Assembly (NCBI GenBank): GCA_029263855.1
Contig: JAJUFC010000005.1
Span: forward strand, 124,001 to 188,000
Source of the DNA: Candidatus Thermochlorobacteriaceae bacterium
Lineage (GTDB): Bacteria > Bacteroidota > Chlorobiia > Chlorobiales > Thermochlorobacteraceae
Direction of reading: 5' to 3'
Length of the DNA: 64,000 nt
Part shown: positions 23,740 to 32,318 of the stretch, piece by piece
Layout: each line of letters starts with the position of its first letter
Numbering within the stretch: position 1 is the first letter of the stretch
Notes under the pieces: model-generated
Databases searched by the model: none
What the model saw: the letters and a program-made list of their open reading frames with translations, nothing else
Told to the model about the DNA's origin: nothing
Made by a program: the position numbers and the translations under genes

Positions 23740-25269
23740 ATGGCAACACGCATCATTATTCCGACCGCGCTTCGTCAATACACGGGCGGAAACGAGATCG
23801 TTGAAGTTCCGGCTCGTAACGTCGGCGAAGCCTTGACGAAACTCGTCTCTCAATATCCCGACCTCAAAAAAAATCTTTATACCGACGACGGAAAACTCCG
23901 TTCTTTCGTCAATGTCTATAAAGGCGATTCCAACATCAAGGATTTGAAAGGGCTTGAAACTGATGTTCGCCTCGGCGATGAACTCATCATTGTGCCCTCG
24001 ATTGCAGGCGGCGCAGTTGCGACCTTCGGCGAGATGCAAGTCGAGAGCACGGTTACGCTTTCCAACGAAGAAGTCAAGCGATACAGCCGCCACCTGATTC
24101 TTCCCGAATTTGGATTGGAAGGACAAAAGAAAATGAAGAACGCCAGCGTCTTGATGATTGGCGCAGGCGGGCTTGGCTCACCCTTTGCGATGTATCTGGC
24201 GGCGGCGGGCATTGGCAAAATCGGCATTGTCGATTTCGATGTCGTCGATTACTCCAATCTGCAACGCCAAATTTTGCATCGAACCGATTCTGTCGGCAAG
24301 CCCAAAGCCGAATCCGCAAAAGCGACCATCAACGCCATCAATGCGTTCGTTGAAGTCGTTACTTACGACACGCCGCTCACCTCGCAAAATGCGTTAGAGA
24401 TTTTGAAAGATTACGACGTGATTGTCGACGGCACGGATAATTTTCCGACGCGATACCTCGTCAATGATGCTTGCGTCTTGCTCGGAAAGCCGAATGTCTA
24501 TGGAAGCATCTTCCGATTTGAGGGACAAGTGTCGGTCTTTTGGGCGAATAGCCATGAAGCAACGAACGGCAAACTTCCCGAAGGGGCGTGCTATCGTTGC
24601 CTTTATCCCGAACCGCCGCCGCCGGGACTTGTGCCAAGTTGCGCCGAAGGTGGAGTGCTCGGCGTGCTTCCGGGCGTTGTCGGCACGATGCAAGCCATTG
24701 AAACCATCAAACTTATCACAGGCATTGGCGAACCGATGATTAACCGCCTGCTTCTCTTCGACGCGCTCAAAATGAAATTTCGCGAACTGAAATTGAAGAA
24801 GAATCCCGACTGCGTTGTCTGCTCCGACCACGCCACGATTAAGGAACTCATCGACTACGAAGCCTTCTGCGGAATGCCTGCCAACGACCATAGCCAAAAT
24901 TCCGAACTTCAATCTCAAGCCGAAAAAACAATCGTGAACAGCAATCCAAACGAAGTCACCGTTCAAGAATTGAAAGCGCGTTTAGACGCGGGCGAACAGC
25001 CTTTCATTCTCGATGTGCGCAATCCAAACGAATGGGACATCGTCCGCTTGAAGGGGACAGTGCTCATTCCGCTTCCCGAACTTCCGAACCGCCTCTCGGA
25101 ACTCAAAGGCAAAGAAAACACCGAGATTCTCGTGCATTGCAAAATGGGCGGACGCTCCGCGCAAGCCTGCGAAATTCTTCGCCAAAATGGATTCAAGAAC
25201 GTGAAAAATGTTGTTGGAGGCATTACAGCGTGGGCAACACAAATCGACCCCTCAATGCCGACTTACTAA
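23740..25269 (+). CDS. MoaD/CysO-like sulfur carrier fused to MoeB adenylyltransferase and rhodanese
   Basis: This is a 509-residue three-domain protein. Residues 1-91 are a ubiquitin-fold sulfur carrier ending in PSIAGG (G90-G91), like CysO, but here followed directly by AVATFGEM rather than a stop. Residues 105-345 are an E1-like adenylyltransferase: ATP loop GAGGLGSP (141-148), DNFPTRYLVND, zinc pairs CYRC and CVVC, and catalytic SCAEGG. Residues 385-505 are a rhodanese with active-site loop CKMGGR. The enzyme should activate a carrier's C-terminal glycine and pass sulfur to it. The carrier is fused in cis, so its own GG tail must be freed by cleavage or act in another way. A CysM-like synthase and two JAMM peptidases lie 2-4 kb away on the other strand. 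Confidence 0.9.
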   Translation: MATRIIIPTALRQYTGGNEIVEVPARNVGEALTKLVSQYPDLKKNLYTDDGKLRSFVNVYKGDSNIKDLKGLETDVRLGDELIIVPSIAGGAVATFGEMQVESTVTLSNEEVKRYSRHLILPEFGLEGQKKMKNASVLMIGAGGLGSPFAMYLAAAGIGKIGIVDFDVVDYSNLQRQILHRTDSVGKPKAESAKATINAINAFVEVVTYDTPLTSQNALEILKDYDVIVDGTDNFPTRYLVNDACVLLGKPNVYGSIFRFEGQVSVFWANSHEATNGKLPEGACYRCLYPEPPPPGLVPSCAEGGVLGVLPGVVGTMQAIETIKLITGIGEPMINRLLLFDALKMKFRELKLKKNPDCVVCSDHATIKELIDYEAFCGMPANDHSQNSELQSQAEKTIVNSNPNEVTVQELKARLDAGEQPFILDVRNPNEWDIVRLKGTVLIPLPELPNRLSELKGKENTEILVHCKMGGRSAQACEILRQNGFKNVKNVVGGITAWATQIDPSMPTY

Positions 25270-25303
25270 ACACACACAGAACAAACTCCCCCTTTGTTCT
25301 TCC

Positions 25304-25924
25304 TTACACGCCTTTCACAAAAAGCAAAATCAACGCAAGCAGAAGCAGCGCGATAAGCGCAAATAACATTCGCGTTTTTTTCTCTGTGCTTTTGAGATGT
25401 CGCTTTAAGGTGAGAGCGAATTTTTCTTGTTCCGATTTCAACTTTTCTTTGAATTCGTCGCGCTCGCGTTTGAGGGCGTCAATTTCGTTTTGGAGCAAAA
25501 CGCGCTGTTGGTCTAATTGCGCCTGTAACTCTGCGTGAGTTCTTCTTGTTTGGTTGGTTAGCTCAATGGTTGGAAAATTTGGCGGAGTAATTTTTTCGCC
25601 GTTTGCGGCTCTTTCAATCGCGGGAAGAAAATCGGTGTTGAAGATTTTGACGAGTTGCGCCACATCGACACCGCGATAGGTTGGGTGATAGCCAGCAAGT
25701 TTCGTTGTGCATTTTTCTAATTGGCTTCGCGCACCTTTCCATCGTCCGTTGGTGAAGTGATAAAGTCCTACGGCGGCGTGAATGATGCCTTGCAGGAAGA
25801 GTTTATCGGCACCGGTGGTTTCTTGCCAAATATGTTCCCAAGTGTCGTGGCACTCAAAAAATTCTCGGCGGTTAAATTCTTCAATGCCGCGCAGGAAGTC
25901 GTCGTAATGTTCATCGATGCTCAT
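25304..25924 (-). CDS. DUF309 protein with coiled coil and C-terminal membrane anchor
   Basis: This is a 206-residue protein. Residues 10-80 contain the DUF309 signature (FNRREFFECHDTWEHIW, LQGIIHAAVGLYHF). Residues 125-180 form a charged coiled coil, and residues 185-204 are one hydrophobic helix (MLFALIALLLLALILLFV), so the protein is probably tail-anchored with the DUF309 domain in the cytoplasm. Function of DUF309 is unknown. The fused coiled coil and anchor are unusual for a family that is normally a small soluble domain. It is the last gene of a minus-strand run from galE, six bases after psd. Confidence 0.8.
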   Translation of the reverse strand: MSIDEHYDDFLRGIEEFNRREFFECHDTWEHIWQETTGADKLFLQGIIHAAVGLYHFTNGRWKGARSQLEKCTTKLAGYHPTYRGVDVAQLVKIFNTDFLPAIERAANGEKITPPNFPTIELTNQTRRTHAELQAQLDQQRVLLQNEIDALKRERDEFKEKLKSEQEKFALTLKRHLKSTEKKTRMLFALIALLLLALILLFVKGV

Positions 25925-25930
25925 TGGTAG

Positions 25931-26593
25931 TCAAGGGTAGGTTGCGATGATAGTTTCGCCTGCGGTTGCTGTGTCTCCGACTTTGACGTTCAGTTCAACA
26001 TTTGTGGGCAGAAAGATATCGACGCGGCTTCCGAACTTAATCATTCCGAATCGCTCGCCGATTTTGACTTCATCACCTTCTTTGAGGTCGCAGATGATGC
26101 GCCGCGCCACGAAGCCTGAAATTTGCTTGAAGAAAACTTTGACGCGCCCGTTCTCAATTCCGATTTCAGTGCGCTCGTTGCGCTCGCCTGCGTTGTGGTC
26201 GAAGGCGGCGATGTATTGCCCCTCAATGTATTTGACGTGCGTTACCTTTCCTGAAATTGGGTTGCGATTGACGTGAACATTGATTGGCGACATAAACACG
26301 CTCACCATTTTCGTCTTGCCGTTGAAAAATTCGTGCTCGACATCTTTGACCAGAACGACTTTTCCGTCAGCAGGCGAGACCACAATGTTTGGTTGGTTTG
26401 GCGGCGTGCGTTCAGGGTCGCGAAAGAACTGCACGGTAAAGATGAGTAGCGCGACCGCCAACGCCGTCAGAAGCAAGATGACAACGCCGGGCAAATCGGG
26501 GATATACGCCACCGCTAAAATCGCAATGAACAGCACATACATTTTGGCAATCGTGCTGTAGCCGTAAGGCGTGAGTTTCGGCAGGTTTTTCAT
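25931..26593 (-). CDS. psd: Phosphatidylserine decarboxylase family protein
   Basis: This is a 220-residue protein with one or two N-terminal membrane helices (residues 15-55). Family blocks follow: [50 protein letters not shown], and [11 protein letters not shown] near the C-terminus. The GS in FGSR is the self-cleavage site that makes the pyruvoyl cofactor. The short form (about 220 residues) is the type II-like version found in many Bacteroidetes and Chlorobi. It converts phosphatidylserine to phosphatidylethanolamine at the inner membrane. It is co-directional with DUF309 and the JAMM gene. Confidence 0.93.
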   Translation of the reverse strand: MKNLPKLTPYGYSTIAKMYVLFIAILAVAYIPDLPGVVILLLTALAVALLIFTVQFFRDPERTPPNQPNIVVSPADGKVVLVKDVEHEFFNGKTKMVSVFMSPINVHVNRNPISGKVTHVKYIEGQYIAAFDHNAGERNERTEIGIENGRVKVFFKQISGFVARRIICDLKEGDEVKIGERFGMIKFGSRVDIFLPTNVELNVKVGDTATAGETIIATYP

Positions 26594-26655
26594 GTGTTAG
26601 GTGAAAAATTGAAAAGCGCAAAAGATACTCGCTCCGTGTGGATACATTCAAACTT

Positions 26656-27477
26656 TCAAGCCGATTGAGAGATGTAGGTGGTGTCGCCAATTTCGATATG
26701 CAGTTCAGTGAAGGAAGCGCGGTCGTCGTTGAGTTTCCAGCATCGGATTTGGCGAATGGTTTTGTCTTCGCCCACAGAAATAATCGGATACCACCAGTTT
26801 GTGAAGGGAAAGTTTGCGCAGTCAAATTCAGAGGGAATTGCGTCAGCGTTCGGGTGCGAGTGATAAAATCCCCAGATGCCAAACCCTTCTTTGAGGGCTT
26901 GTCGCTCGACCTTTGCATATTCGAGCGGGTCGATTTCAATGCGGTTGTGCCGCGATTCAAGTTTGATATTGGCTACGGGAACTACTTTTCGCACTTCAAA
27001 GTCGCCATCAATCACCATTCCGACGAGCAAGCCGCCGCACTCTTCGGGATACGCACCTTGCGCTTGCGTGTTCATAACGATCAGGTGGCTTTTGCTGATT
27101 TTCAGGTCGCCGGGCAGTTCTCGGTCTTTATCTATCATTACAATCATTCCTGTTCCTAATCGCACTAGTTCAGTATCCATCAACATGCTACTCATGAGCG
27201 AGACGTGTTGCGGAACGAGATAGACGTCCGCCCAAACCGAATAGCCCATCATCACGCGGCTAATTTTCGTGCGCTCGTCCATGAGCAACACGAAACGATT
27301 TCCATAGACTCCATTTATAAGAATTGGCGAGGCGATTCGAGCAACGAGCGCGCTCTCGATTGAGCCAATCAATCGCTTTTGAACTTCAATCGGCTTGATA
27401 ATCGAAGCGTCAATATCCGAATATCCGCTTGGGAAGCGGAACGAGCGCGGGTTTGAAATTTTGATATTGATAATCAT
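26656..27477 (-). CDS. JAMM/Mov34 metallopeptidase with an extra N-terminal domain
   Basis: This is a 273-residue protein. The C-terminal part is a JAMM (MPN+) peptidase: the catalytic Glu is in YPEECGGLLVG, and zinc ligands are in FYHSHPNADAIPSEFD, giving the complete HxH-x7-S-x2-D motif. JAMM enzymes cleave after the Gly-Gly tail of ubiquitin-like proteins; the mycobacterial enzyme Mec releases cysteine from CysO. The first 130 residues (IIKPIEVQKRLIGSIESALVAR, VWADVYLVPQHVSLM) are not recognised and may bind substrate. It lies 13 bases after cysM on the same strand, consistent with work on the carrier-cysteine adduct or on the fused MoaD domain. Confidence 0.87.
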   Translation of the reverse strand: MIINIKISNPRSFRFPSGYSDIDASIIKPIEVQKRLIGSIESALVARIASPILINGVYGNRFVLLMDERTKISRVMMGYSVWADVYLVPQHVSLMSSMLMDTELVRLGTGMIVMIDKDRELPGDLKISKSHLIVMNTQAQGAYPEECGGLLVGMVIDGDFEVRKVVPVANIKLESRHNRIEIDPLEYAKVERQALKEGFGIWGFYHSHPNADAIPSEFDCANFPFTNWWYPIISVGEDKTIRQIRCWKLNDDRASFTELHIEIGDTTYISQSA

Positions 27478-27490
27478 TGGCTTTCTATGT

Positions 27491-28441
27491 TCAAGCGTTC
27501 CAAAAATGCTCTGAAAGATACTTCATACCCCCGTCACAAAGTATGCAGACAATCACACCTTGTGCATTTTGTTCGGTCAGTCTTTTGGCAACTTTGAGCG
27601 CGGCATAAACATTTGCAGATGCCGAAATGCCCAAGAGCAAGCCTTCTACTTTTGGCAGTTTGACGGTGTAATCAAATGCCGTTTCAGTTGACACTTCAAT
27701 AAATCCGTCTGGAATGTGCGGGTCGTAAATGCGCGGCACCATTGCCGACTCCAAGTGCTTAATGCCCTCAATGCCGTGAATGGCGACATCAGGCTGAACG
27801 GCAATGCACTGAATTTTTTCGTTGTAGGATTTCAATCGGCGTGAAGTGCCGATGAAACTGCCACTTGTGCCAATGGCGGCGATGAAGTGCGTAAGGTGTC
27901 CGTCGGTTTGCTCCCAAAGTTCAACGCCGGTGGTGTTGAAATGGGCTTGCCAGTTGGCGTCGTTGCTGTATTGGTCGGCGTAAAAATAAATGTCGGGATT
28001 TTGCGCATAAAGTTCACGGGCTTTGCGAATTGCGCCATCGCTCGATTCCGACGCAGGCGTGAAAATGAGTTCAGCACCGTAGGCTTTGAGGATATTCTTT
28101 CGCTCTTGGCTCGCCGATTCAGGCAAGCAGAGACGGCAACGGTATCCTTTAATCGCGCAAATCATCGCGTAAGCAATGCCTGTGTTTCCGCTTGTGGCAT
28201 CGAGCAGGATTTTCTCTTTTGTCAATAAGCCTTGTGCTTCGGCAGTTTCAATAATGTTGAGTGCGGGACGGTCTTTGACGCTTCCACCCGGATTCATGAA
28301 CTCGCACTTGCCGTAAATTTCCACTTGGTCGCTAATGCCCCACTGTTCCGCAATTTTTTTCAGTCGAATCAGCGGCGTGTTTCCAATCAGCGAAAGCGTT
28401 TGTTTATCTATGATTGATGTTGGAGCAATCGTGTCGGACAT
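27491..28441 (-). CDS. cysM: Cysteine synthase, CysM-like (sulfur-carrier-dependent type likely)
   Basis: This is a 316-residue fold-type II PLP enzyme: NPGGSVKDRPA carries the PLP lysine, DATSGNTGIAYAM the asparagine loop, AAIGTSGSFIGTSRRL the phosphate loop, and CDGGMKYLSEHFW lies at the C-terminus. From memory the C-terminal third, with RIYDPHIPDGF and GLLLGISASANVYAAL, is close in pattern to mycobacterial CysM, which uses O-phosphoserine and thiocarboxylated CysO instead of sulfide. The flanking JAMM genes and the MoaD-MoeB-rhodanese fusion support that route. Use of O-acetylserine and free sulfide is the alternative. Confidence 0.9.
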   Translation of the reverse strand: MSDTIAPTSIIDKQTLSLIGNTPLIRLKKIAEQWGISDQVEIYGKCEFMNPGGSVKDRPALNIIETAEAQGLLTKEKILLDATSGNTGIAYAMICAIKGYRCRLCLPESASQERKNILKAYGAELIFTPASESSDGAIRKARELYAQNPDIYFYADQYSNDANWQAHFNTTGVELWEQTDGHLTHFIAAIGTSGSFIGTSRRLKSYNEKIQCIAVQPDVAIHGIEGIKHLESAMVPRIYDPHIPDGFIEVSTETAFDYTVKLPKVEGLLLGISASANVYAALKVAKRLTEQNAQGVIVCILCDGGMKYLSEHFWNA

Positions 28442-28561
28442 AAATGTTCAGTGGTTAAATGTTTTCGTGTTTTCTTTCAGCTTCTTCTTTTGGCTTTTGC
28501 GTTCAGCCGTTATTGATTTTGTTCGAACCGTTTCGCTTGTAAAAAAATTCACCGCATTTTT

Positions 28562-28990
28562 TCAAAAGAGGAATTGAATTTGTTCCTCAGCAATGTCGCG
28601 GTCGATGTTTTTGCAAAAGGCTCTCACTTCTTCAATCACGCCCATCTTGACCGCTACAATTAACATTGTTTGAAGAGCGGGCATCGCGTCGCAATCGCTT
28701 GCCGATGGGAACGCACCGAAGAGCGTGTGGGAGTGGTATGTTCCGACAATGTTCATGCCGTATTCCTTTGCCGCCATTTCAATGTCGTAGCGTTGGTAGG
28801 CGGCGATTTCAAAGCCTTGTGTTCGGTCGCCGCGTAGCCTGTTCATACACGGTGCAACATATCGGACGATGTTTCGGCGAATGGCGTTTTCTTCTTCGAA
28901 GTTGCCAATGAGCAAGCCGCAGCACTCTTCGGGAAAGGTCGCCTTCGCATGCGTTTTAATTTGATTGAGGTTCGACAAAGAAATCAGCAT
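28562..28990 (-). CDS. JAMM/Mov34 metallopeptidase, minimal form (Mec-like)
   Basis: This is a 142-residue protein consisting of little more than a JAMM domain. The catalytic Glu is in FPEECCGLLIG, and zinc ligands are in GTYHSHTLFGAFPSASD, the full HxH-x7-S-x2-D set. It has the size of Mec, which hydrolyses the CysO-cysteine bond in mycobacteria. It sits 120 bases upstream of cysM on the same strand and five bases after galE. A second JAMM protein lies on the other side of cysM, so one may process the fused carrier and the other release cysteine; which does what is not known. Confidence 0.88.
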   Translation of the reverse strand: MLISLSNLNQIKTHAKATFPEECCGLLIGNFEEENAIRRNIVRYVAPCMNRLRGDRTQGFEIAAYQRYDIEMAAKEYGMNIVGTYHSHTLFGAFPSASDCDAMPALQTMLIVAVKMGVIEEVRAFCKNIDRDIAEEQIQFLF

Positions 28991-28995
28991 GATTT

Positions 28996-29988
28996 TTATG
29001 CGGTTTCAGCTTCAGGCGCAAATCGCTTTTGATGCCACTTCCACGCTGTTGAAATAATTGTTTCTAAGTGATTGAACTTCGGCTTCCAACCAAGCACGCG
29101 CTTTGCTTTTTCGGCACTGCCGATAAGTTTGGCGGGGTCGCCTGCTCGTCGCGCACCTTCAACAACAGGAATTTCTCTGTGAGTTACTTTTCTTGCTGTA
29201 TCAATCACTTCGCGCACCGAAAAGCCATTGCCGTTGCCGAGATTAAACACATCGCTTGCGCCGCCTTCTTCGAGATATTTTAAGCCCAAGACATGCGCAT
29301 TGGCAAGGTCGGTAACGTGAATGTAGTCGCGAATGCAAGTGCCGTCGGGCGTGTCGTAATCCGTGCCGTAGATGATGATGTGTTTGCGTCTGCCGAGCGC
29401 GGCGTCGAGCACGAGTGGAATGAGGTGCGTTTCAGGGTTGTGGTCTTCGCCAATTTCGCCCGATTCATCAGCCCCTGCCGCGTTGAAATAACGAAGCGCG
29501 ACGAACTTTAATCCGTAAGCAACCGCATAATCTTGCAAGATGCGCTCGACCATCACCTTCGATGCGCCATATGGGTTGATGGGATTTTGCGGGTGCGTTT
29601 CAGGAATCGGAATTTCTTTCGGCTCACCGTAAGTCGCGCAAGTCGATGAAAAAATAAAACGATTGACCTTTGCTTCGCGCATAGCGTCAAGCAAATTGAG
29701 CGTGGCGGCAACATTGTTGCGATAATACTTCGCCGGATTTTCAACCGACTCACCCACATATGCGAAGGCCGCAAAGTGCATCACAGCATCAAACTTGTGC
29801 TCAGTAAATACGTCTCTCAACAGCGAGGCGTTTTCCAACTCACCGACGATAAGTCGCTCGCCTTGCGCCAATTCGCGATGTCCATAAATCAGATTGTCAA
29901 AAATAACGACCTCGTCGCCCGCTTTTTTCAGTTCGCGGACGGCATGCGCGCCGATATAGCCCGCGCCGCCTGTAACTAACACTTTCAT
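28996..29988 (-). CDS. galE: UDP-glucose 4-epimerase
   Basis: This is a 330-residue extended short-chain dehydrogenase. The NAD loop is GGAGYIGAHAVREL, the Ser/Thr is in FSSTCATYGEP, and the catalytic YxxxK is in YGASKVMVE. The C-terminal blocks (LRYFNAAGA, YDTPDGTCIRDYIHVTDLA) are typical of GalE, which interconverts UDP-glucose and UDP-galactose for surface polysaccharide. It is the first gene of the minus-strand run ending at DUF309 and is divergent from pirin. Confidence 0.95.
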   Translation of the reverse strand: MKVLVTGGAGYIGAHAVRELKKAGDEVVIFDNLIYGHRELAQGERLIVGELENASLLRDVFTEHKFDAVMHFAAFAYVGESVENPAKYYRNNVAATLNLLDAMREAKVNRFIFSSTCATYGEPKEIPIPETHPQNPINPYGASKVMVERILQDYAVAYGLKFVALRYFNAAGADESGEIGEDHNPETHLIPLVLDAALGRRKHIIIYGTDYDTPDGTCIRDYIHVTDLANAHVLGLKYLEEGGASDVFNLGNGNGFSVREVIDTARKVTHREIPVVEGARRAGDPAKLIGSAEKAKRVLGWKPKFNHLETIISTAWKWHQKRFAPEAETA

Positions 29989-30133
29989 TTTGATTGCTGT
30001 TTGATTTTGAACTTTCCTAAACCGTCACCCCGAACGACTTTCTACCGCTTTCAGGGAAACTTTTTGATACGCTTTGTAGTAAATCCGTGTTGTAACATCA
30101 ATTTAACACATTCACTCGCGGAGGCATGAACTC

Positions 30134-30844
30134 ATGAAAAAAGTTTTACATCGGGCATCGGAACGCGGCTTTGCCAATCACGGCTGGCTGAAAAGTTACC
30201 ACAGTTTTAGTTTTTCAAGTTACTACAATCCGAACAAAATGAATTTCGGATTGCTTCGCGTCCTCAACGACGATGTGGTCGCAGGGGGCACAGGGTTCGG
30301 AACTCACTCGCATCAAGACATGGAAATCGTCTCGATTCCGCTCTTCGGCGCGCTCGCGCACAAAGACAGCACAGGGCGAAGCGAAGTGATTCGTTCAGGC
30401 GAAGTGCAGATTATGTCGGCAGGGCGCGGCATTGCGCACTCCGAGTTTAATCACTCACAAACAGACGACGCGAATTTTCTTCAAATTTGGGTTTTTCCAA
30501 AAGAAAAACGCATTGAGCCGCGCTATGAGCAGAAGTTCTTTCCGGAATCTGAGCGCAAAAACCGCTTTCAAACTATCGTTTCGCCTGATAAAGCCGACGG
30601 CGGCGTTTGGATAAACCAAGACGCATATTTCTCGCTTGGCAACTTTGACGCGGGCGAAGCCACCACCTACACGCTCAAAAGCAATGCGCACGGCGTTTAT
30701 TTCTTTGTGATTGAAGGCACGGCGGAAATCGGCGGTGAAGCCTTGCAACAGCGCGATGCACTTGGGCTATGGGAAACCGAAACCGTTCACATCAAACTTC
30801 TTGAGCCTGCAAACCTCTTGGCGATTGAAGTGCCGATGAACTGA
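30134..30844 (+). CDS. Pirin-family bicupin protein
   Basis: This is a 236-residue protein with the pirin N-terminal signature GWLKSYHSFSFSSYYNP and the metal-binding cupin block GTGFGTHSHQDMEIVSIPLFG (three His and a Glu), followed by SAGRGIAHSEFNHS. Members are Fe(II)-dependent; some have quercetinase activity and others regulate metabolic enzymes, so the substrate is open. A terminator follows directly. Confidence 0.9.
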   Translation: MKKVLHRASERGFANHGWLKSYHSFSFSSYYNPNKMNFGLLRVLNDDVVAGGTGFGTHSHQDMEIVSIPLFGALAHKDSTGRSEVIRSGEVQIMSAGRGIAHSEFNHSQTDDANFLQIWVFPKEKRIEPRYEQKFFPESERKNRFQTIVSPDKADGGVWINQDAYFSLGNFDAGEATTYTLKSNAHGVYFFVIEGTAEIGGEALQQRDALGLWETETVHIKLLEPANLLAIEVPMN

Positions 30845-30871
30845 ATCCAACAAGCACAGCACACACACGAG

Positions 30872-30900
30872 AAACGCCGACGCACTTATGTCGGCGTTTT
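30872..30900 (+). terminator. Intrinsic terminator after the pirin gene
   Basis: AACGCCGAC and GTCGGCGTT form a stem with an eight-base loop, followed by TTGTATTTT. It explains why the TTG at 30899 is not a credible start for the next gene. Confidence 0.8.
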
Positions 30901-30931
30901 GTATTTTCCGTTCAACCAAACTGTGATTCTA

Positions 30932-31150
30932 ATGCCGCGCATTTTTCGCGAAGAGATTGCCGAGAAAAAATATCGACTCTTGACTGCTCGTATGCAATTT
31001 GCGCGAGGCGAACTCTCGTTTGAAGAACTCCGCGCCCACGCCGATGCCTTAATTTCAACCATCAAAAAACGACGCGACCAACAGTTTGGAAAATCGCGCC
31101 GCTATCGCTTGCACCTCTCCGCCGCCGAACTTATCGCCGACCCGCTTTGA
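30932..31150 (+). CDS. Small basic protein of unknown function
   Basis: This is a 72-residue protein from ATG 30932; an in-frame TTG at 30899 lies inside the preceding terminator. It is helical and rich in Arg, Lys and Leu (KKYRLLTARMQFARGELSFEELRAHADALISTIKKRRDQQ), with no membrane segment. Codon use matches the chromosome. I recognise no family; a coiled-coil or nucleic-acid-binding role is only a guess. Confidence 0.55.
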   Translation: MPRIFREEIAEKKYRLLTARMQFARGELSFEELRAHADALISTIKKRRDQQFGKSRRYRLHLSAAELIADPL

Positions 31151-31221
31151 CCTCATTTCTACACTTTTTTCCTATCGCTCATGCTCAAATTTTCAGGTGC
31201 GGAAAAACGCCTTCAAACCCG

Positions 31222-31229
31222 TATCTTTG
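31222..31229 (+). promoter_or_regulatory. -7 element TATCTTTG before the glycosyltransferase gene
   Basis: This is an exact TAnnTTTG match, 19 bases before the ATG at 31249. It also argues against the in-frame upstream ATG at 31147, which lies before the promoter. Confidence 0.45.
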
Positions 31230-31248
31230 CGCCGTTAAATTTAACCGA

Positions 31249-32313
31249 ATGAACGAGGCTTCGCCCTTTGCAAATACTCAACAGGCAGTCAACACTTATC
31301 CGCAAGTCGATATTATCATTCCTCATTACAACGGAACAGAAGTTCTGCTCGGCTGTCTCTCAACACTTACCCAAACAACTTATCCGAACTTTCTCATTAC
31401 GATTGTGGATAACGGCTCAACTGACGATAGCCTTGCACTTGCTCAAGCCCAATACCCAACCATTCAAGTGCTTCAAACGGGGAAAAATTTAGGCTATGCG
31501 GGCGGCTGCAATTTCGGTTTTGAACGCACAAGCGGCAAGTATGTCGTTTTTCTCAACAACGACACCGAGCAAGAGCCGAACTGGCTTTCGGAACTTGTTT
31601 CAACCGCTGAACAAGATGAACGCATTGCATGCCTGCAGCCGAAACTGCTTTCCATTCAAGGGCGCAATCGCGGCGAGCGCGTTTTTGACTATGCAGGCGC
31701 GGCAGGCGGAATGATGGATAAACTCGGCTACCCTTACTGTTTGGGACGCATTTTAGACCGCGTGGAAAAAGATGACGGACAGTATGACAACCCCGTGCCG
31801 ATTTTTTGGGTGTCAGGTGCGGCGATGTTTGTCCGACGAAGCGCGCTTGAGACGGTTGGATTGTTTGACGAAGATTTTTTCGCGCACATGGAAGAAATTG
31901 ACTTGTGCTGGCGGCTCTGGAAGGCGGGTTTTTGGCTTTATTCTGCACCGACTTCGGTTGTTTATCACTACGGTGGTGCAACGCTTTCGCAAACCAATCC
32001 GCGAAAGGTTTATCTCAACCACCGAAATAATGTGATGATGCTAACAAAAAACGCTGATGCAATGCGCTTATATTTGGTTGTACCGTTGCGTTTAATACTT
32101 GAACTCTTATCGATGCTTTTTTATTTGAAGTCTAAACGTGCTGATGCAAGCCGCGCAACTTTTGAGGCACTGCTGTGGAACGGCAAGCACTTTTTTAATC
32201 ATTTGAAAAAACGACATCGAGTCGCGAAACTTCGCCGACGCCGTGACGCTGAAATTTTCAAGATATGCAACTCTGAAACCGCTGCTGTGCTTCAAGCCAT
32301 ACTTGGAAGATAA
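31249..32313 (+). CDS. Family 2 glycosyltransferase
   Basis: This is a 354-residue GT-A enzyme from ATG 31249. It has VDIIIPHYNG, then TIVDNGSTDDS, LQTGKNLGYAGGCNFGF, and the metal-binding FLNNDTE (in place of DxD). FWVSGAAMFVRRSALETVGLFDEDFFAHMEEIDLCWR is the acceptor-side ED/EEID region typical of rhamnosyltransferase-like GT2 enzymes. A C-terminal amphipathic segment may contact the membrane. It probably adds a sugar in polysaccharide or O-antigen synthesis. The flippase-like gene starts five bases after its stop codon, and the BY-kinase comes next, so these look like one exopolysaccharide operon. Confidence 0.9.
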   Translation: MNEASPFANTQQAVNTYPQVDIIIPHYNGTEVLLGCLSTLTQTTYPNFLITIVDNGSTDDSLALAQAQYPTIQVLQTGKNLGYAGGCNFGFERTSGKYVVFLNNDTEQEPNWLSELVSTAEQDERIACLQPKLLSIQGRNRGERVFDYAGAAGGMMDKLGYPYCLGRILDRVEKDDGQYDNPVPIFWVSGAAMFVRRSALETVGLFDEDFFAHMEEIDLCWRLWKAGFWLYSAPTSVVYHYGGATLSQTNPRKVYLNHRNNVMMLTKNADAMRLYLVVPLRLILELLSMLFYLKSKRADASRATFEALLWNGKHFFNHLKKRHRVAKLRRRRDAEIFKICNSETAAVLQAILGR

Positions 32314-32318
32314 ACTTT

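Noticed and set aside
26412-26960. 182-codon minus-strand frame between psd and the JAMM gene
   Set aside because: It overlaps both real genes out of frame and has no recognisable features.
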